Shown piece after piece: positions 1-6,649 of a DNA stretch of 11,076 nt. The translations under genes and the position numbers were made by a program. The stretch spans positions 1-11,076 of the forward strand of contig JAISRW010000156.1 in the NCBI GenBank assembly GCA_031273405.1, in the 5' to 3' direction. Below the pieces are notes generated by a model. The model saw nothing but the letters and a program-made list of their open reading frames with translations. It had not been told where the DNA came from and made no database searches. Positions within the stretch are counted from its first letter, which is position 1; every line of letters begins with the position of its first letter. The stretch comes from Treponema sp. Lineage in GTDB: Bacteria; Spirochaetota; Spirochaetia; Treponematales; Breznakiellaceae.

Positions 1-11
1 CTAGGAACACA

Positions 12-65
12 GAGCTTTTCCCATCGAACCGGAGGTTTGCACTAACCTGGTTTTGGGAAAAGCTC
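12..65. repeat. Long imperfect palindrome / stem-loop 3' of the uncharacterised gene
   Basis: The outer arms are a perfect 12-bp inverted repeat (GAGCTTTTCCCA at 12-23, TGGGAAAAGCTC at 54-65). Inside, AACC (27-30) pairs with GGTT (49-52), and AGGTT (33-37) pairs with AACCT (44-48) around a 6-base loop at 38-43. That gives about 21 base pairs in 54 bases, with one small internal loop and one 2-base bulge. It begins five bases past the stop codon of the minus-strand gene ending at 71. No T-run follows on either strand, so it is not a classical intrinsic terminator. It could be a 3' stabilising hairpin, a dispersed palindromic repeat, or part of the control region of a gene left of the window. 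Its outer arm shares the core GCTTTTCCCA with the hairpin at 2003-2035. Confidence 0.7.
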
Positions 66-70
66 ATGAG

Positions 71-1861
71 TTATGAGGCGTCCGCTTTTTCGTCCGGGAT
101 TTGTTTTGAAATATCACGGTAGCTGGGAAGGAGAGACAAAGGGGTTCCCCCTGCCTCTATGGCGTCTATATCATCCAGCAATTGAAGCAGCGTTTGGAGT
201 TTTTTTACCGTTTCGCCGATCCCCGCCGCGAACCTGCCTCTTCTCGATAAGCTGAACATGTTTACCAGGGTATCGTATTTTTCCTGGGGATTTTTTTCGA
301 GAATCCCGTTGAGAACATTGATCATGCTCACCGAAGCCTTCCTGGTCTGTTCCAGGATGGCCGCCGCCTCGCCGGACGCCGCTTCAATCACCGTCTGCAT
401 TTTCCGCCTCTTTACCGGCAGGGCGACCGTTTCCTTCATGGCCCGGACATAGCGCTTGATATAATCTCCCGAAGGGGAAATGCTCGTTTCAAAACGTTCA
501 ATATCATCCCCGAGCTTGGCTAAATTGTTATAACTCTCGGTAAATTCGGCGCGGTTTTCTTTCCGAAAAAAATCGCCGTCAAGAAGGATAGGCCTGAGAA
601 CTTTGTTGACATCCCCCATAAAGACCACCGAATAGAAGGCGAGGATGAAAGAAAGGGAAAGAAGCCCCTTAACCGGAAAAACCCCCTTGATCGGCATGCC
701 GGCAAGCGTGGTCTCGGGAAGCCTACAGTCCATGATGGTAAAATCAGTGCCTTTTAAAAAACACCGGATAGCATTGAACAACGCCCGGAGGTGGAGTTCC
801 TTTATATAAGCGGCGCAAAGAGCTTCTATCCGGTGCTTCCAGTATTCCCGGTATACCACCAGCCAATCCTCCCCTCCGGCGATCTCCTTAGGGACAATGG
901 TCAGATCCCGGGCGGCGCAACGGAGTATGGCCGTCAGGGGGACCTGTTTGTTGAAATTCCTGATCACCGACAGGGCTTCTTCGGCCCTGTCCAAAAGGTT
1001 TCGGATCTCCTTGTTGATATCAACGCCCTGCTCTTGCACCCGGTCCTGCAGCAGAAAAATAAAAAGAGATTCCAGGAGGGGCATGGAAGGTATGACCTTT
1101 AAAGAAAAAAGAATATGGTCCAAATCTTCCAGCAAATCCCTGACCACCGCCGCGGAACAGATCTTTCCGTTCGATGAGGGGTCAGGCTGAAAAACCGCGA
1201 TAACCCGTTCAAAAGGAAAAGAGGCCAGTTTTTTGAGGCAATAGAGGGAACGGGCGTCAAAGTACATGGCGTTCTTGGAATCTTCGGTAATCTTCCCTAT
1301 GGCGGACTCCATGGCATGGAACGCCGCCTGCCTGATCTCTGTTTCTGAAGCATCAGGGAGGTTTTTCCCGATTACATTCGGGTTTGTGTTGGTTTGGAGC
1401 AGATGGTGAACCGGCGCCATCTCCAGGGAACCCAGAAAAGCGTAAAAAGCCCCCTTGTCCCGATTTACGCCGGCGTCCAGGGCGGTATAAAAAAAACGGG
1501 CGCTGTTTTTGAGGAGCTGCAGCTGGTTGTAAAAAGACGGAAGCAGTACACCCTTTCGGTAGTCATAAAACCCCGGAGCCTGGTAGCTGATTTTCCGGCC
1601 CAAGGCCGCTATCCGGTGATCCTCAAAGATCTTAAAGGAAGGGCGGGATTTAAAAAAGCCCAGAACAGAGTACGAAACCTGGAGGTACCAGGGAAGCCGG
1701 GCGTACTGGGCCGCGATATCAACAGCGCCGTTCTCTTCCCCTGCTCCGTAAAGGGGGGCCTGGGAGATATTCGATTGCTCTCTGAGTTTTTCCAGAAGCT
1801 CCAGCCGTTCTTCCGGGGACAGCTTTGAGGCCAGCCGGCTCAAATTCCCATTCTCCACCAT
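71..1861 (-). CDS. Uncharacterised protein, possibly a spirochaete-restricted family (DUF5312-like)
   Basis: 596 residues, function unknown. It is mostly helical and starts with a charged segment (SPEERLELLEKLRE, residues 15-28). There is no N-terminal signal peptide. A single strong hydrophobic stretch lies near 398-416 (KGLLSLSFILAFYSVVFMG), too isolated to call a membrane protein confidently. The last 130 residues are rich in heptad-like helices (EAASGEAAAILEQTRKAS and after). From memory it resembles a Treponema family of unknown function, perhaps DUF5312; this is tentative. The open frame runs upstream to a GTG at 1903 with another ATG at 1882. I chose the ATG at 1861 because a near-consensus promoter (1869-1897) lies inside the longer reading frame and would start transcription at about 1861-1862. 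No Shine-Dalgarno precedes any of the candidate starts, so the gene is predicted to be leaderless. It is divergent from the secreted-protein gene at 2099 and appears to be monocistronic within the window. Confidence 0.8.
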   Translation of the reverse strand: MVENGNLSRLASKLSPEERLELLEKLREQSNISQAPLYGAGEENGAVDIAAQYARLPWYLQVSYSVLGFFKSRPSFKIFEDHRIAALGRKISYQAPGFYDYRKGVLLPSFYNQLQLLKNSARFFYTALDAGVNRDKGAFYAFLGSLEMAPVHHLLQTNTNPNVIGKNLPDASETEIRQAAFHAMESAIGKITEDSKNAMYFDARSLYCLKKLASFPFERVIAVFQPDPSSNGKICSAAVVRDLLEDLDHILFSLKVIPSMPLLESLFIFLLQDRVQEQGVDINKEIRNLLDRAEEALSVIRNFNKQVPLTAILRCAARDLTIVPKEIAGGEDWLVVYREYWKHRIEALCAAYIKELHLRALFNAIRCFLKGTDFTIMDCRLPETTLAGMPIKGVFPVKGLLSLSFILAFYSVVFMGDVNKVLRPILLDGDFFRKENRAEFTESYNNLAKLGDDIERFETSISPSGDYIKRYVRAMKETVALPVKRRKMQTVIEAASGEAAAILEQTRKASVSMINVLNGILEKNPQEKYDTLVNMFSLSRRGRFAAGIGETVKKLQTLLQLLDDIDAIEAGGTPLSLLPSYRDISKQIPDEKADAS

Positions 1862-1868
1862 ATGCAAA

Positions 1869-1897
1869 ACTATACGCCTCATGCAGGAAGAGGTCAA
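1869..1897 (-). promoter_or_regulatory. Sigma70-type promoter, predicted leaderless, for the 71-1861 gene
   Basis: On the minus strand TTGACC (plus-strand 1892-1897) and TATAGT (1869-1874) are separated by exactly 17 bases. Seven bases lie between the -10 box and the A of the ATG at 1861. The expected transcription start is therefore at the initiator codon or one base before it. There is no Shine-Dalgarno. The boxes match consensus at 5 of 6 positions each. Confidence 0.65.
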
Positions 1898-2002
1898 CCG
1901 CACGCGGGGCCGGACTCTTGCATATACGATTTTTCTTCAATTCCTTTTGCTCCTTTTGCTGTAACGACAGCCGGCAATTCATAGATTATGCTCTTAAGGT
2001 AG

Positions 2003-2035
2003 GGCTTTTCCCAAAACTGAAGTTTTGGGAAAGCC
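2003..2035. repeat. Stem-loop in the divergent intergenic region, sharing its core with 12-65
   Basis: GGCTTTTCCCAAAAC (2003-2017) pairs with GTTTTGGGAAAGCC (2022-2035) around a TGAA loop: 14 pairs with one bulged T. Its core GCTTTTCCCA is identical to that of the outer arm of the palindrome at 12-65. No T-tract follows on either strand. The hairpin ends about 28 bases upstream of the -35 box of the 2099 gene and lies about 105 bases upstream of the other promoter's -35 box. It could be an operator for the divergent pair or a copy of a dispersed repeat. Confidence 0.65.
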
Positions 2036-2063
2036 TCGGTGTTGCCGGCGCTCAACAAACTAC

Positions 2064-2092
2064 TGGACGGGCTTATTTCTGCCGATTATTAT
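2064..2092 (+). promoter_or_regulatory. Probable promoter, predicted leaderless, for the 2099 gene
   Basis: TGGACG (2064-2069) and TATTAT (2087-2092) have a 17-base spacer. Six bases separate the -10 box from the ATG at 2099, which puts the expected start of transcription on the A of the start codon. No Shine-Dalgarno is visible in the AT-rich bases before the ATG. The -35 match is only 4 of 6, so this is weaker than the promoter on the other strand. Confidence 0.45.
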
Positions 2093-2098
2093 TAACAT

Positions 2099-3367
2099 AT
2101 GAAGAAAAGCTGGATTTTTTGTTGTTTCTTCCTGATCCCGGGGGCCCTCTTGTTTTCACAGAATATCCCCGGAACTCCCCGGACCGGCGGGGAGGATGCT
2201 CTTTTCGTCCCCTTTGTTTCCCGCCTCCAGGGGGAGATGAAAAACAACTTCCTCCGTCTCAGTTGGATTGATTCCCCCAGCGCCAGGGGGCCGGTCTATA
2301 TCTACCGTTCGGAGCTCCCCTTTGAGGAGATCCTCCCCGCTTCCCGGGGCCGGCCCGTGGAAGTGCCGTATGGGGCGGAATCTTATATCGACGAACCCGA
2401 AGGGCCGGGGACATTGTACTATTTTGTGGCCGCCAGCGATGAATGGGGGCAAAAATACGAGATCTCCATTCCCTTCGGCAACACTATCAGCATACAGGCA
2501 CCCGCGCCGGAGGGGGAGGCGGATCGAGTCCGGCCTCCGGCGGCGGCGGGAGGCTCCTTTCCCGGGGAACTCCCCGGGATCAGCGGCCTCACCGCTTCGG
2601 CTGAAGGCGACAGGGTGATAATCCGCTTTACCGCGGGGGAGGGAAAGCGGCCGGTCCTCTACCGGAGCGTCCGGCCGCTCACGAAAACCGGGGATCTCCT
2701 TAACGCCGTTATTGTCCAGCCCGGCATCGCCTCTCCCTTTATTGACTACCCTGTTCCGGGCATCCCCTATTACTATGCGGTAATCCCGGAAGCGGAGATA
2801 ACCGGCGGAACGTTACGGATTATGCCCGGCGTCAACGCCACAACCCAGGGTGCGGAAGCGGCCTCGGGCCGGCGCGTAGGCCTCCGGAATCCGGAACTCG
2901 GCCTCCGCTCCCTGCCCCTGCCCCAGATTTCCCTCCAGACCGCGGCTCCGGGAATAAACGCTTTCAGCGAAACGCCTCTCCGGATGGATCTGAGCCCCGA
3001 AGCGGCCAGGGTTTTGGCGGATATTCCTTCCCCCGGAAACAAAGCGGAACCCCTCAAAAAGCCCAGGGCCTTCAATCAGGATCTGGAAACCCCTGCCGGA
3101 GGCGAAGAGCATACCCTCCGCGCTATCGTGCAGGATTCGTTCTCAAAGAAAAAATGGGAAACAGCCATAGATGAATTGAGCCGTTATCTCTCCCTGCCCC
3201 GGAGCAGCCTTCCCGAAGCCCGGGCCAGGTTCTATCTGGGCCAGTGCTACTATTTTACCGGCGCCTACCGCGAAAGCCTTTTCGAATTCCTTTCGGTTCA
3301 GGGAGATTACCCCGTCGAATCCGCCGAATGGATCCGGTCGGTCCTGAATCTGCTCATCTCCCGGTAA
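2099..3367 (+). CDS. Secreted protein with FN3-like segments and a C-terminal TPR-like region, function unknown
   Basis: 422 residues. The N-terminus is a signal peptide: KK at 2-3, a hydrophobic core at about 5-19, and a probable cut after LLFS (residue 20). There is no lipobox at the usual place. Residues 33-135 and 155-245 look like two beta-sandwich (fibronectin III-like) units: each has a strand ending in a YRS motif (VYIYRS, VLYRS) followed later by an aromatic strand (GTLYYFVAAS, GIPYYYAVIP). Residues 250-335 are a proline-rich, low-complexity linker. Residues 338-422 are helical and TPR-like (KKWETAIDELSRYL; ARFYLGQCYYFTGAYRES). Such proteins usually act as periplasmic or surface scaffolds; this is inference. 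The stop lies one base from the stop of the convergent TPR lipoprotein gene, with no terminator between them. The ATG has no Shine-Dalgarno and sits seven bases after a -10-like TATTAT. Confidence 0.85.
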   Translation: MKKSWIFCCFFLIPGALLFSQNIPGTPRTGGEDALFVPFVSRLQGEMKNNFLRLSWIDSPSARGPVYIYRSELPFEEILPASRGRPVEVPYGAESYIDEPEGPGTLYYFVAASDEWGQKYEISIPFGNTISIQAPAPEGEADRVRPPAAAGGSFPGELPGISGLTASAEGDRVIIRFTAGEGKRPVLYRSVRPLTKTGDLLNAVIVQPGIASPFIDYPVPGIPYYYAVIPEAEITGGTLRIMPGVNATTQGAEAASGRRVGLRNPELGLRSLPLPQISLQTAAPGINAFSETPLRMDLSPEAARVLADIPSPGNKAEPLKKPRAFNQDLETPAGGEEHTLRAIVQDSFSKKKWETAIDELSRYLSLPRSSLPEARARFYLGQCYYFTGAYRESLFEFLSVQGDYPVESAEWIRSVLNLLISR

Positions 3368-3368
3368 T

Positions 3369-5381
3369 TCACCGGAGGGTTCTGAGGAGGCGCCGCAGTT
3401 CCGGGTCTATGGGGACTGTTGCCGCCGGGGGGGCGGCGTTTTCTTCGGGGGCCTGGAAGATCTCGTCCCCCTCGCTTATTCTGTCGAAAAAGCCGGTCCG
3501 GGCCAGGGCGCCGGCGGAAACTTCCTCGTCGGCCTTTTCTATGGTTATCTTCCCCACCACATCCCCGGCGGTATAGGCCAAGCCTATTCCTTCGTTGAGG
3601 ATTCCGGCGCCGCCCTTGCGGACCACCTCAAAAACCGCCCCCTCCTTGACGCCGTCGGCCCGGCCCTTGTCGATGAGAGCCCGGCCCTGGCTGCGGCGTA
3701 TCAGGCAGGCCCTGAAGGGCAGGGCCCGGGCAAGCTGATCCACGATGCCCCTGGAGGCATAGCGGAGCCTGTCCTGGCCGGTGCGGTAAGCGTTAAAGAC
3801 CGCCGCGGGGGCTCCGGTGCGGGCGACAAAAAGCTCTCCCTTAATGGAAATATCCCTTTCGTTTTCGGATACCGAAATGATGAGGAAATAATCGGCGCCC
3901 CCTTCCCTTGCCTGCCTGAAGGCGCCTGAAAACGAAGGCTGCCTCAGTTCCAGATCCATAGGCGCGATATTACGCTCGTGAACCAGGATATCCTTGATAT
4001 AGGCGGAACCGGCCGCTCCCGCGTCGGCGTGAAAAAAAGCGGACTGGGAGGCCAGGGAAAAAACCGCCACCTTCCAGTAGGGTTTGGACAGGCCTACCGG
4101 ATCCGCCCCCCAGCGCCTGAAAAGGGCGTCCCCCAAAAGGGCGTCGTAGGATTCTACCGCGTCGTTCAGGGTCCTGTCGCCCAGGCCGAGATCCTGCATG
4201 AACCGCAGTTCCTCCAGATACCGGGCGGGATAGCCCTGGATCCTGAGAAGATCCGCGTATTCCCGGCGGTCCCGGGCGTAGGGGTTGAGCCTGAGCCCCC
4301 GGCGGTATTCAAAGAGGGCCTGTTCTATGAGGCTCCTGGCCCGGTAATCCCTGGCCCGGCTGAAATGCCAGGAGGCCCAGCCGCTCCGCCGGGGGTCCTC
4401 GACTCTGGTACCGGAAACAAGAAGCTCCTCCAGAGTGGACCGGATAAACTCATCCCCCGGATCAACCGCCAGGGCCGTGGAAAGCACCGTAACGGCTTCG
4501 GCGCCCCGGCCAAGGCGTATATAGGCCATACCCTTTAAAAACCAGGCGCCCGAATCTTCCCTGTCCAGGGCGATAAGCTCGTCCGCCAGCCGGGCGGCTT
4601 CTTCGTAATTGCCGGAACGGTAATAAAGGGAAGCCAGAAGAGAACGGGCGGGGCTGTAACCGGGCCGGTAATAAAGGGCTTCCAGGGCGTAATCCACCGC
4701 ATCGCGTATCCGGCCTCCCCGGGCCGCCAGATAGGCGGCGTAATAATAGACCCGGTAATCTTCAGGGTGCCGCAGCAGGGCGCGCTCAATATAGGACCGG
4801 GAGCCTTCGGTATCCCCCAGGGAGCCCAGCACCAGGGCCAGGGAGATAAGGAGCCGCCTGTCGTCGGGGAAACGGCGGACCGCCTCCCGGTAGCGCACAA
4901 CTGCGTCCCCCGAACGGCCTCCGGCTATGTCCAGTTCCGCCGCGGCAAAGAGGGCTTCCTTGTTGTAGGGCTCCCTGGAAAGGATCTCATCGATAACCTT
5001 TTGGGCGTCATCCAGCCGGCCCAGGGCTATAAGGATAAAGGCTTCCAGGTTTGCCAGAGCCTGGCTGCCCCGGGCCAGGACCCTGGCCTTCCTGACCCAG
5101 AGGAGGCTTTCGTCAAATTCGCCCAGTTCATAGTAGCATTCCGCCAGCGCCGCGGCCGCCTCAGCGTGGGCGGGATTAAAGCGCAGGGCCTCGATAAAGG
5201 ATTCCGCCGCGGTATACCAGTCTTCGGCAACCATGGCGGCCCTCCCCCGGTCATGCCAGTAGGCGGGGTTCGTGTTCTGCACCCCCGGCGACTGGCCGGA
5301 AAGCGGGAAGGGGCGGCAGAACAAACACGCCGCAAGGGCGGCGCCAATCAACAAGCCAGCAGTTTGCTGCGCTTCGCGCAT
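3369..5381 (-). CDS. TPR-repeat lipoprotein with a FlgT-like C-terminal region
   Basis: 670 residues, last gene of the phoH operon, 39 bases beyond the corC-like stop when counted to the upstream GTG at 5399. I prefer the ATG at 5381: it has GGAGG four bases before it, and it gives a clean signal peptide ending in a lipobox, LAAC, with Cys19 as the lipidated residue. The GTG adds six residues and has a poorly placed Shine-Dalgarno. Tetratricopeptide repeats fill about residues 40-320, with a further copy near 348-380 (typical pieces: WYTAAESFIEALRFNP, NYEEAARLADELIALD). Residues 435-555 form a mixed alpha/beta part (YWKVAVFSLASQS; GADYFLIISVSE). Residues 560-645 contain RALIDKGRADGVKEGAVFEV and VGKITIEKADEEVSAGAL, reminiscent of the CsgG-like middle and C-terminal domains of FlgT-type proteins; this is a resemblance by eye. 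Likely a membrane-anchored periplasmic assembly scaffold; partner unknown. Confidence 0.85.
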   Translation of the reverse strand: MREAQQTAGLLIGAALAACLFCRPFPLSGQSPGVQNTNPAYWHDRGRAAMVAEDWYTAAESFIEALRFNPAHAEAAAALAECYYELGEFDESLLWVRKARVLARGSQALANLEAFILIALGRLDDAQKVIDEILSREPYNKEALFAAAELDIAGGRSGDAVVRYREAVRRFPDDRRLLISLALVLGSLGDTEGSRSYIERALLRHPEDYRVYYYAAYLAARGGRIRDAVDYALEALYYRPGYSPARSLLASLYYRSGNYEEAARLADELIALDREDSGAWFLKGMAYIRLGRGAEAVTVLSTALAVDPGDEFIRSTLEELLVSGTRVEDPRRSGWASWHFSRARDYRARSLIEQALFEYRRGLRLNPYARDRREYADLLRIQGYPARYLEELRFMQDLGLGDRTLNDAVESYDALLGDALFRRWGADPVGLSKPYWKVAVFSLASQSAFFHADAGAAGSAYIKDILVHERNIAPMDLELRQPSFSGAFRQAREGGADYFLIISVSENERDISIKGELFVARTGAPAAVFNAYRTGQDRLRYASRGIVDQLARALPFRACLIRRSQGRALIDKGRADGVKEGAVFEVVRKGGAGILNEGIGLAYTAGDVVGKITIEKADEEVSAGALARTGFFDRISEGDEIFQAPEENAAPPAATVPIDPELRRLLRTLR

Positions 5382-5385
5382 AAAA

Positions 5386-5390
5386 CCTCC
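5386..5390 (-). promoter_or_regulatory. Shine-Dalgarno that decides the TPR lipoprotein start
   Basis: GGAGG on the minus strand, followed by TTTT and the ATG at 5381. It lies inside the longer GTG-initiated frame and supports the shorter protein with an intact lipoprotein signal. Confidence 0.65.
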
Positions 5391-5438
5391 AAATGCCACA
5401 GGCTCCCGTGTTTCTTCAGGGTTCCCGTCGCCGCTTTC

Positions 5439-6200
5439 TCATTCCTCTTTTTGGTTGACTATGATCTTCACCGTATTAATCTTGTGCCCTTCCATATCCT
5501 GGACGATAAAATCGCAGCCCCTGTACACGGCCTTCTCGTATTGTACGGGGATCTTTCCGAAAAGGTCAAAAACAAACCCCCCAAGGGTATCAAAGTCTTC
5601 CACAGGAAGCCCGGCCCCTATGGTTTCCGAAAGATCTTCGAGGTTGACCCTGGCGTCGCAGAGCCAGGTCTTTTCCCCCAGCTTGAGAATATCCTCTTTT
5701 TCATTATCGAATTCATCCTGGATGTCGCCGATGATTTCCTCCAGAATGTCTTCCATGCAGACGATGCCCGAGACTCCCCCGTACTCGTCTACCACCACGG
5801 CGATATGGACCCGCCGGCGGCGGAGTTCCTTGAGGAGATCGTCGATATGTTTGGACTCGGGGACAAAGAACGGCTTCCGTACAAGTTTCTGTATATCAAA
5901 CGGATCGTTCCTCACCAGGCTTTTAAGCACATCCTTGACATAGAGAACCCCCACCACATTATCGATGGTTTCCTGGTATACCGGAAACCGGGAATGCTCG
6001 CTCTCGCTGATCCTCTGGAGAAGTTCCTCCCTGGAAGCGGAGGCGGCAAGAAAAACCGTATCGATACGCGGGACCATCACTTCCTTCACCGTGGTTTCCG
6101 AAAGTTCGAACACCCCCTGGATCATTTCCCGCTGATCCGTCTCCAGAGCATCGTAGGCCTTTTTGTCGATTTCACCGCCCTTCTTAAAGATAGTCTTCAT
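5439..6200 (-). CDS. corC: CorC/TlyC-type protein with CBS pair and CorC_HlyC domain
   Basis: 253 residues. The start has the family signature ELSETTVKEVMVPR (residues 32-45), beginning the first CBS domain (about 38-98; FPVYQETIDNVVGVLYVKD). The second CBS domain covers about 103-162 (VVVDEYGGVSGIVCMEDILEEIIGDI). The C-terminal CorC_HlyC domain covers about 173-250 (CDARVNLEDL, DTLGGFVFDLFGKIP). There is no N-terminal DUF21/CNNM membrane domain, so this is the short soluble form. In treponemes such genes are often named tlyC or hemolysin; haemolytic activity should not be assumed. The family is linked to magnesium/cobalt homeostasis, and CBS pairs commonly bind adenine nucleotides. Its ATG overlaps the ybeY stop by 4 bases (ATGA), with GGAG about ten bases upstream, so translation is probably coupled. 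The ybeY-corC adjacency is the classical enterobacterial ybeY-ybeX order. Confidence 0.93.
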   Translation of the reverse strand: MKTIFKKGGEIDKKAYDALETDQREMIQGVFELSETTVKEVMVPRIDTVFLAASASREELLQRISESEHSRFPVYQETIDNVVGVLYVKDVLKSLVRNDPFDIQKLVRKPFFVPESKHIDDLLKELRRRRVHIAVVVDEYGGVSGIVCMEDILEEIIGDIQDEFDNEKEDILKLGEKTWLCDARVNLEDLSETIGAGLPVEDFDTLGGFVFDLFGKIPVQYEKAVYRGCDFIVQDMEGHKINTVKIIVNQKEE

Positions 6201-6649
6201 GTGATGCGCTCTCCGGCCAATTGGGTTAATATTTTTTCCTGCAATCGAAGCATAGGCTCCCCCGGTTTGTTGGTTGCGTGATCCATCCCGTCAAGGTGAA
6301 GAATACCGTGAACCAGGAGGCGGCGCAGTTCCTCGTCCCGGGAAACCCCGAAATATCCCGCGTTTTCCTCCAGGGTTTCCAGAGAGATGACAATATCCCC
6401 CGGAAGATAGCGGTTTCCTTTTTCGGACTCCGCCGTTTCTCCAAGGGCGAACGAAAGAACGTCGGTGGCTTCGTCTTTGTTCCGGTATCTGGCGTTGAGG
6501 GTCTTAATATACCGGTCGCCGCAAAAAAGCACCGAAAGATCCCAGCCGTCCCGGCGGAGGGTTTTCAGCACCTTGAGGATAAAACTTTTTGCCCTGCCCT
6601 TCCAGGGAGGCAGGGGGACCTCGGCGGCGCTCACATCCACCCGGTTCAT
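6197..6649 (-). CDS. ybeY: YbeY endoribonuclease (rRNA maturation factor)
   Basis: 150 residues, normal for the family. The metal site HxxxHxxxxxH is intact: H114, H118 and H124 in HGILHLDGMDH. The conserved block LNARYRNKDEATDVLSF (residues 51-67) and PGDIVIS (83-89) are both present. YbeY is a single-strand-specific, zinc-dependent endoribonuclease required for 16S rRNA 3'-end maturation and ribosome quality control. The ATG overlaps the end of the 7TM-HD gene by 4 bases (ATGA) and has a good AGGAAGG Shine-Dalgarno about seven bases upstream. Its stop overlaps the next start in the same way. Confidence 0.96.
   Translation of the reverse strand: MNRVDVSAAEVPLPPWKGRAKSFILKVLKTLRRDGWDLSVLFCGDRYIKTLNARYRNKDEATDVLSFALGETAESEKGNRYLPGDIVISLETLEENAGYFGVSRDEELRRLLVHGILHLDGMDHATNKPGEPMLRLQEKILTQLAGERIT

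Noticed and set aside
1862..1903. N-terminal extension of the 71-1861 gene to GTG 1903 or ATG 1882
   Set aside because: The extension contains the -35 and -10 boxes of a good promoter and has no Shine-Dalgarno before either codon.
1942..1959. Tandem 9-base repeat TCCTTTTGC x2 in the divergent intergenic region
   Set aside because: Only two copies, not aligned with either promoter; too little to call regulatory.
5382..5399. GTG start six codons upstream for the TPR lipoprotein
   Set aside because: It would contain the GGAGG of the ATG at 5381, and its own ribosome-binding sequence is poorly spaced. The shorter form has a standard lipoprotein signal.
4767..6281. 504-codon open frame on the plus strand, antisense to the TPR lipoprotein and corC-like genes
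   Set aside because: It spans two well-supported minus-strand genes and their junction, has no domain, and has no convincing start signals.
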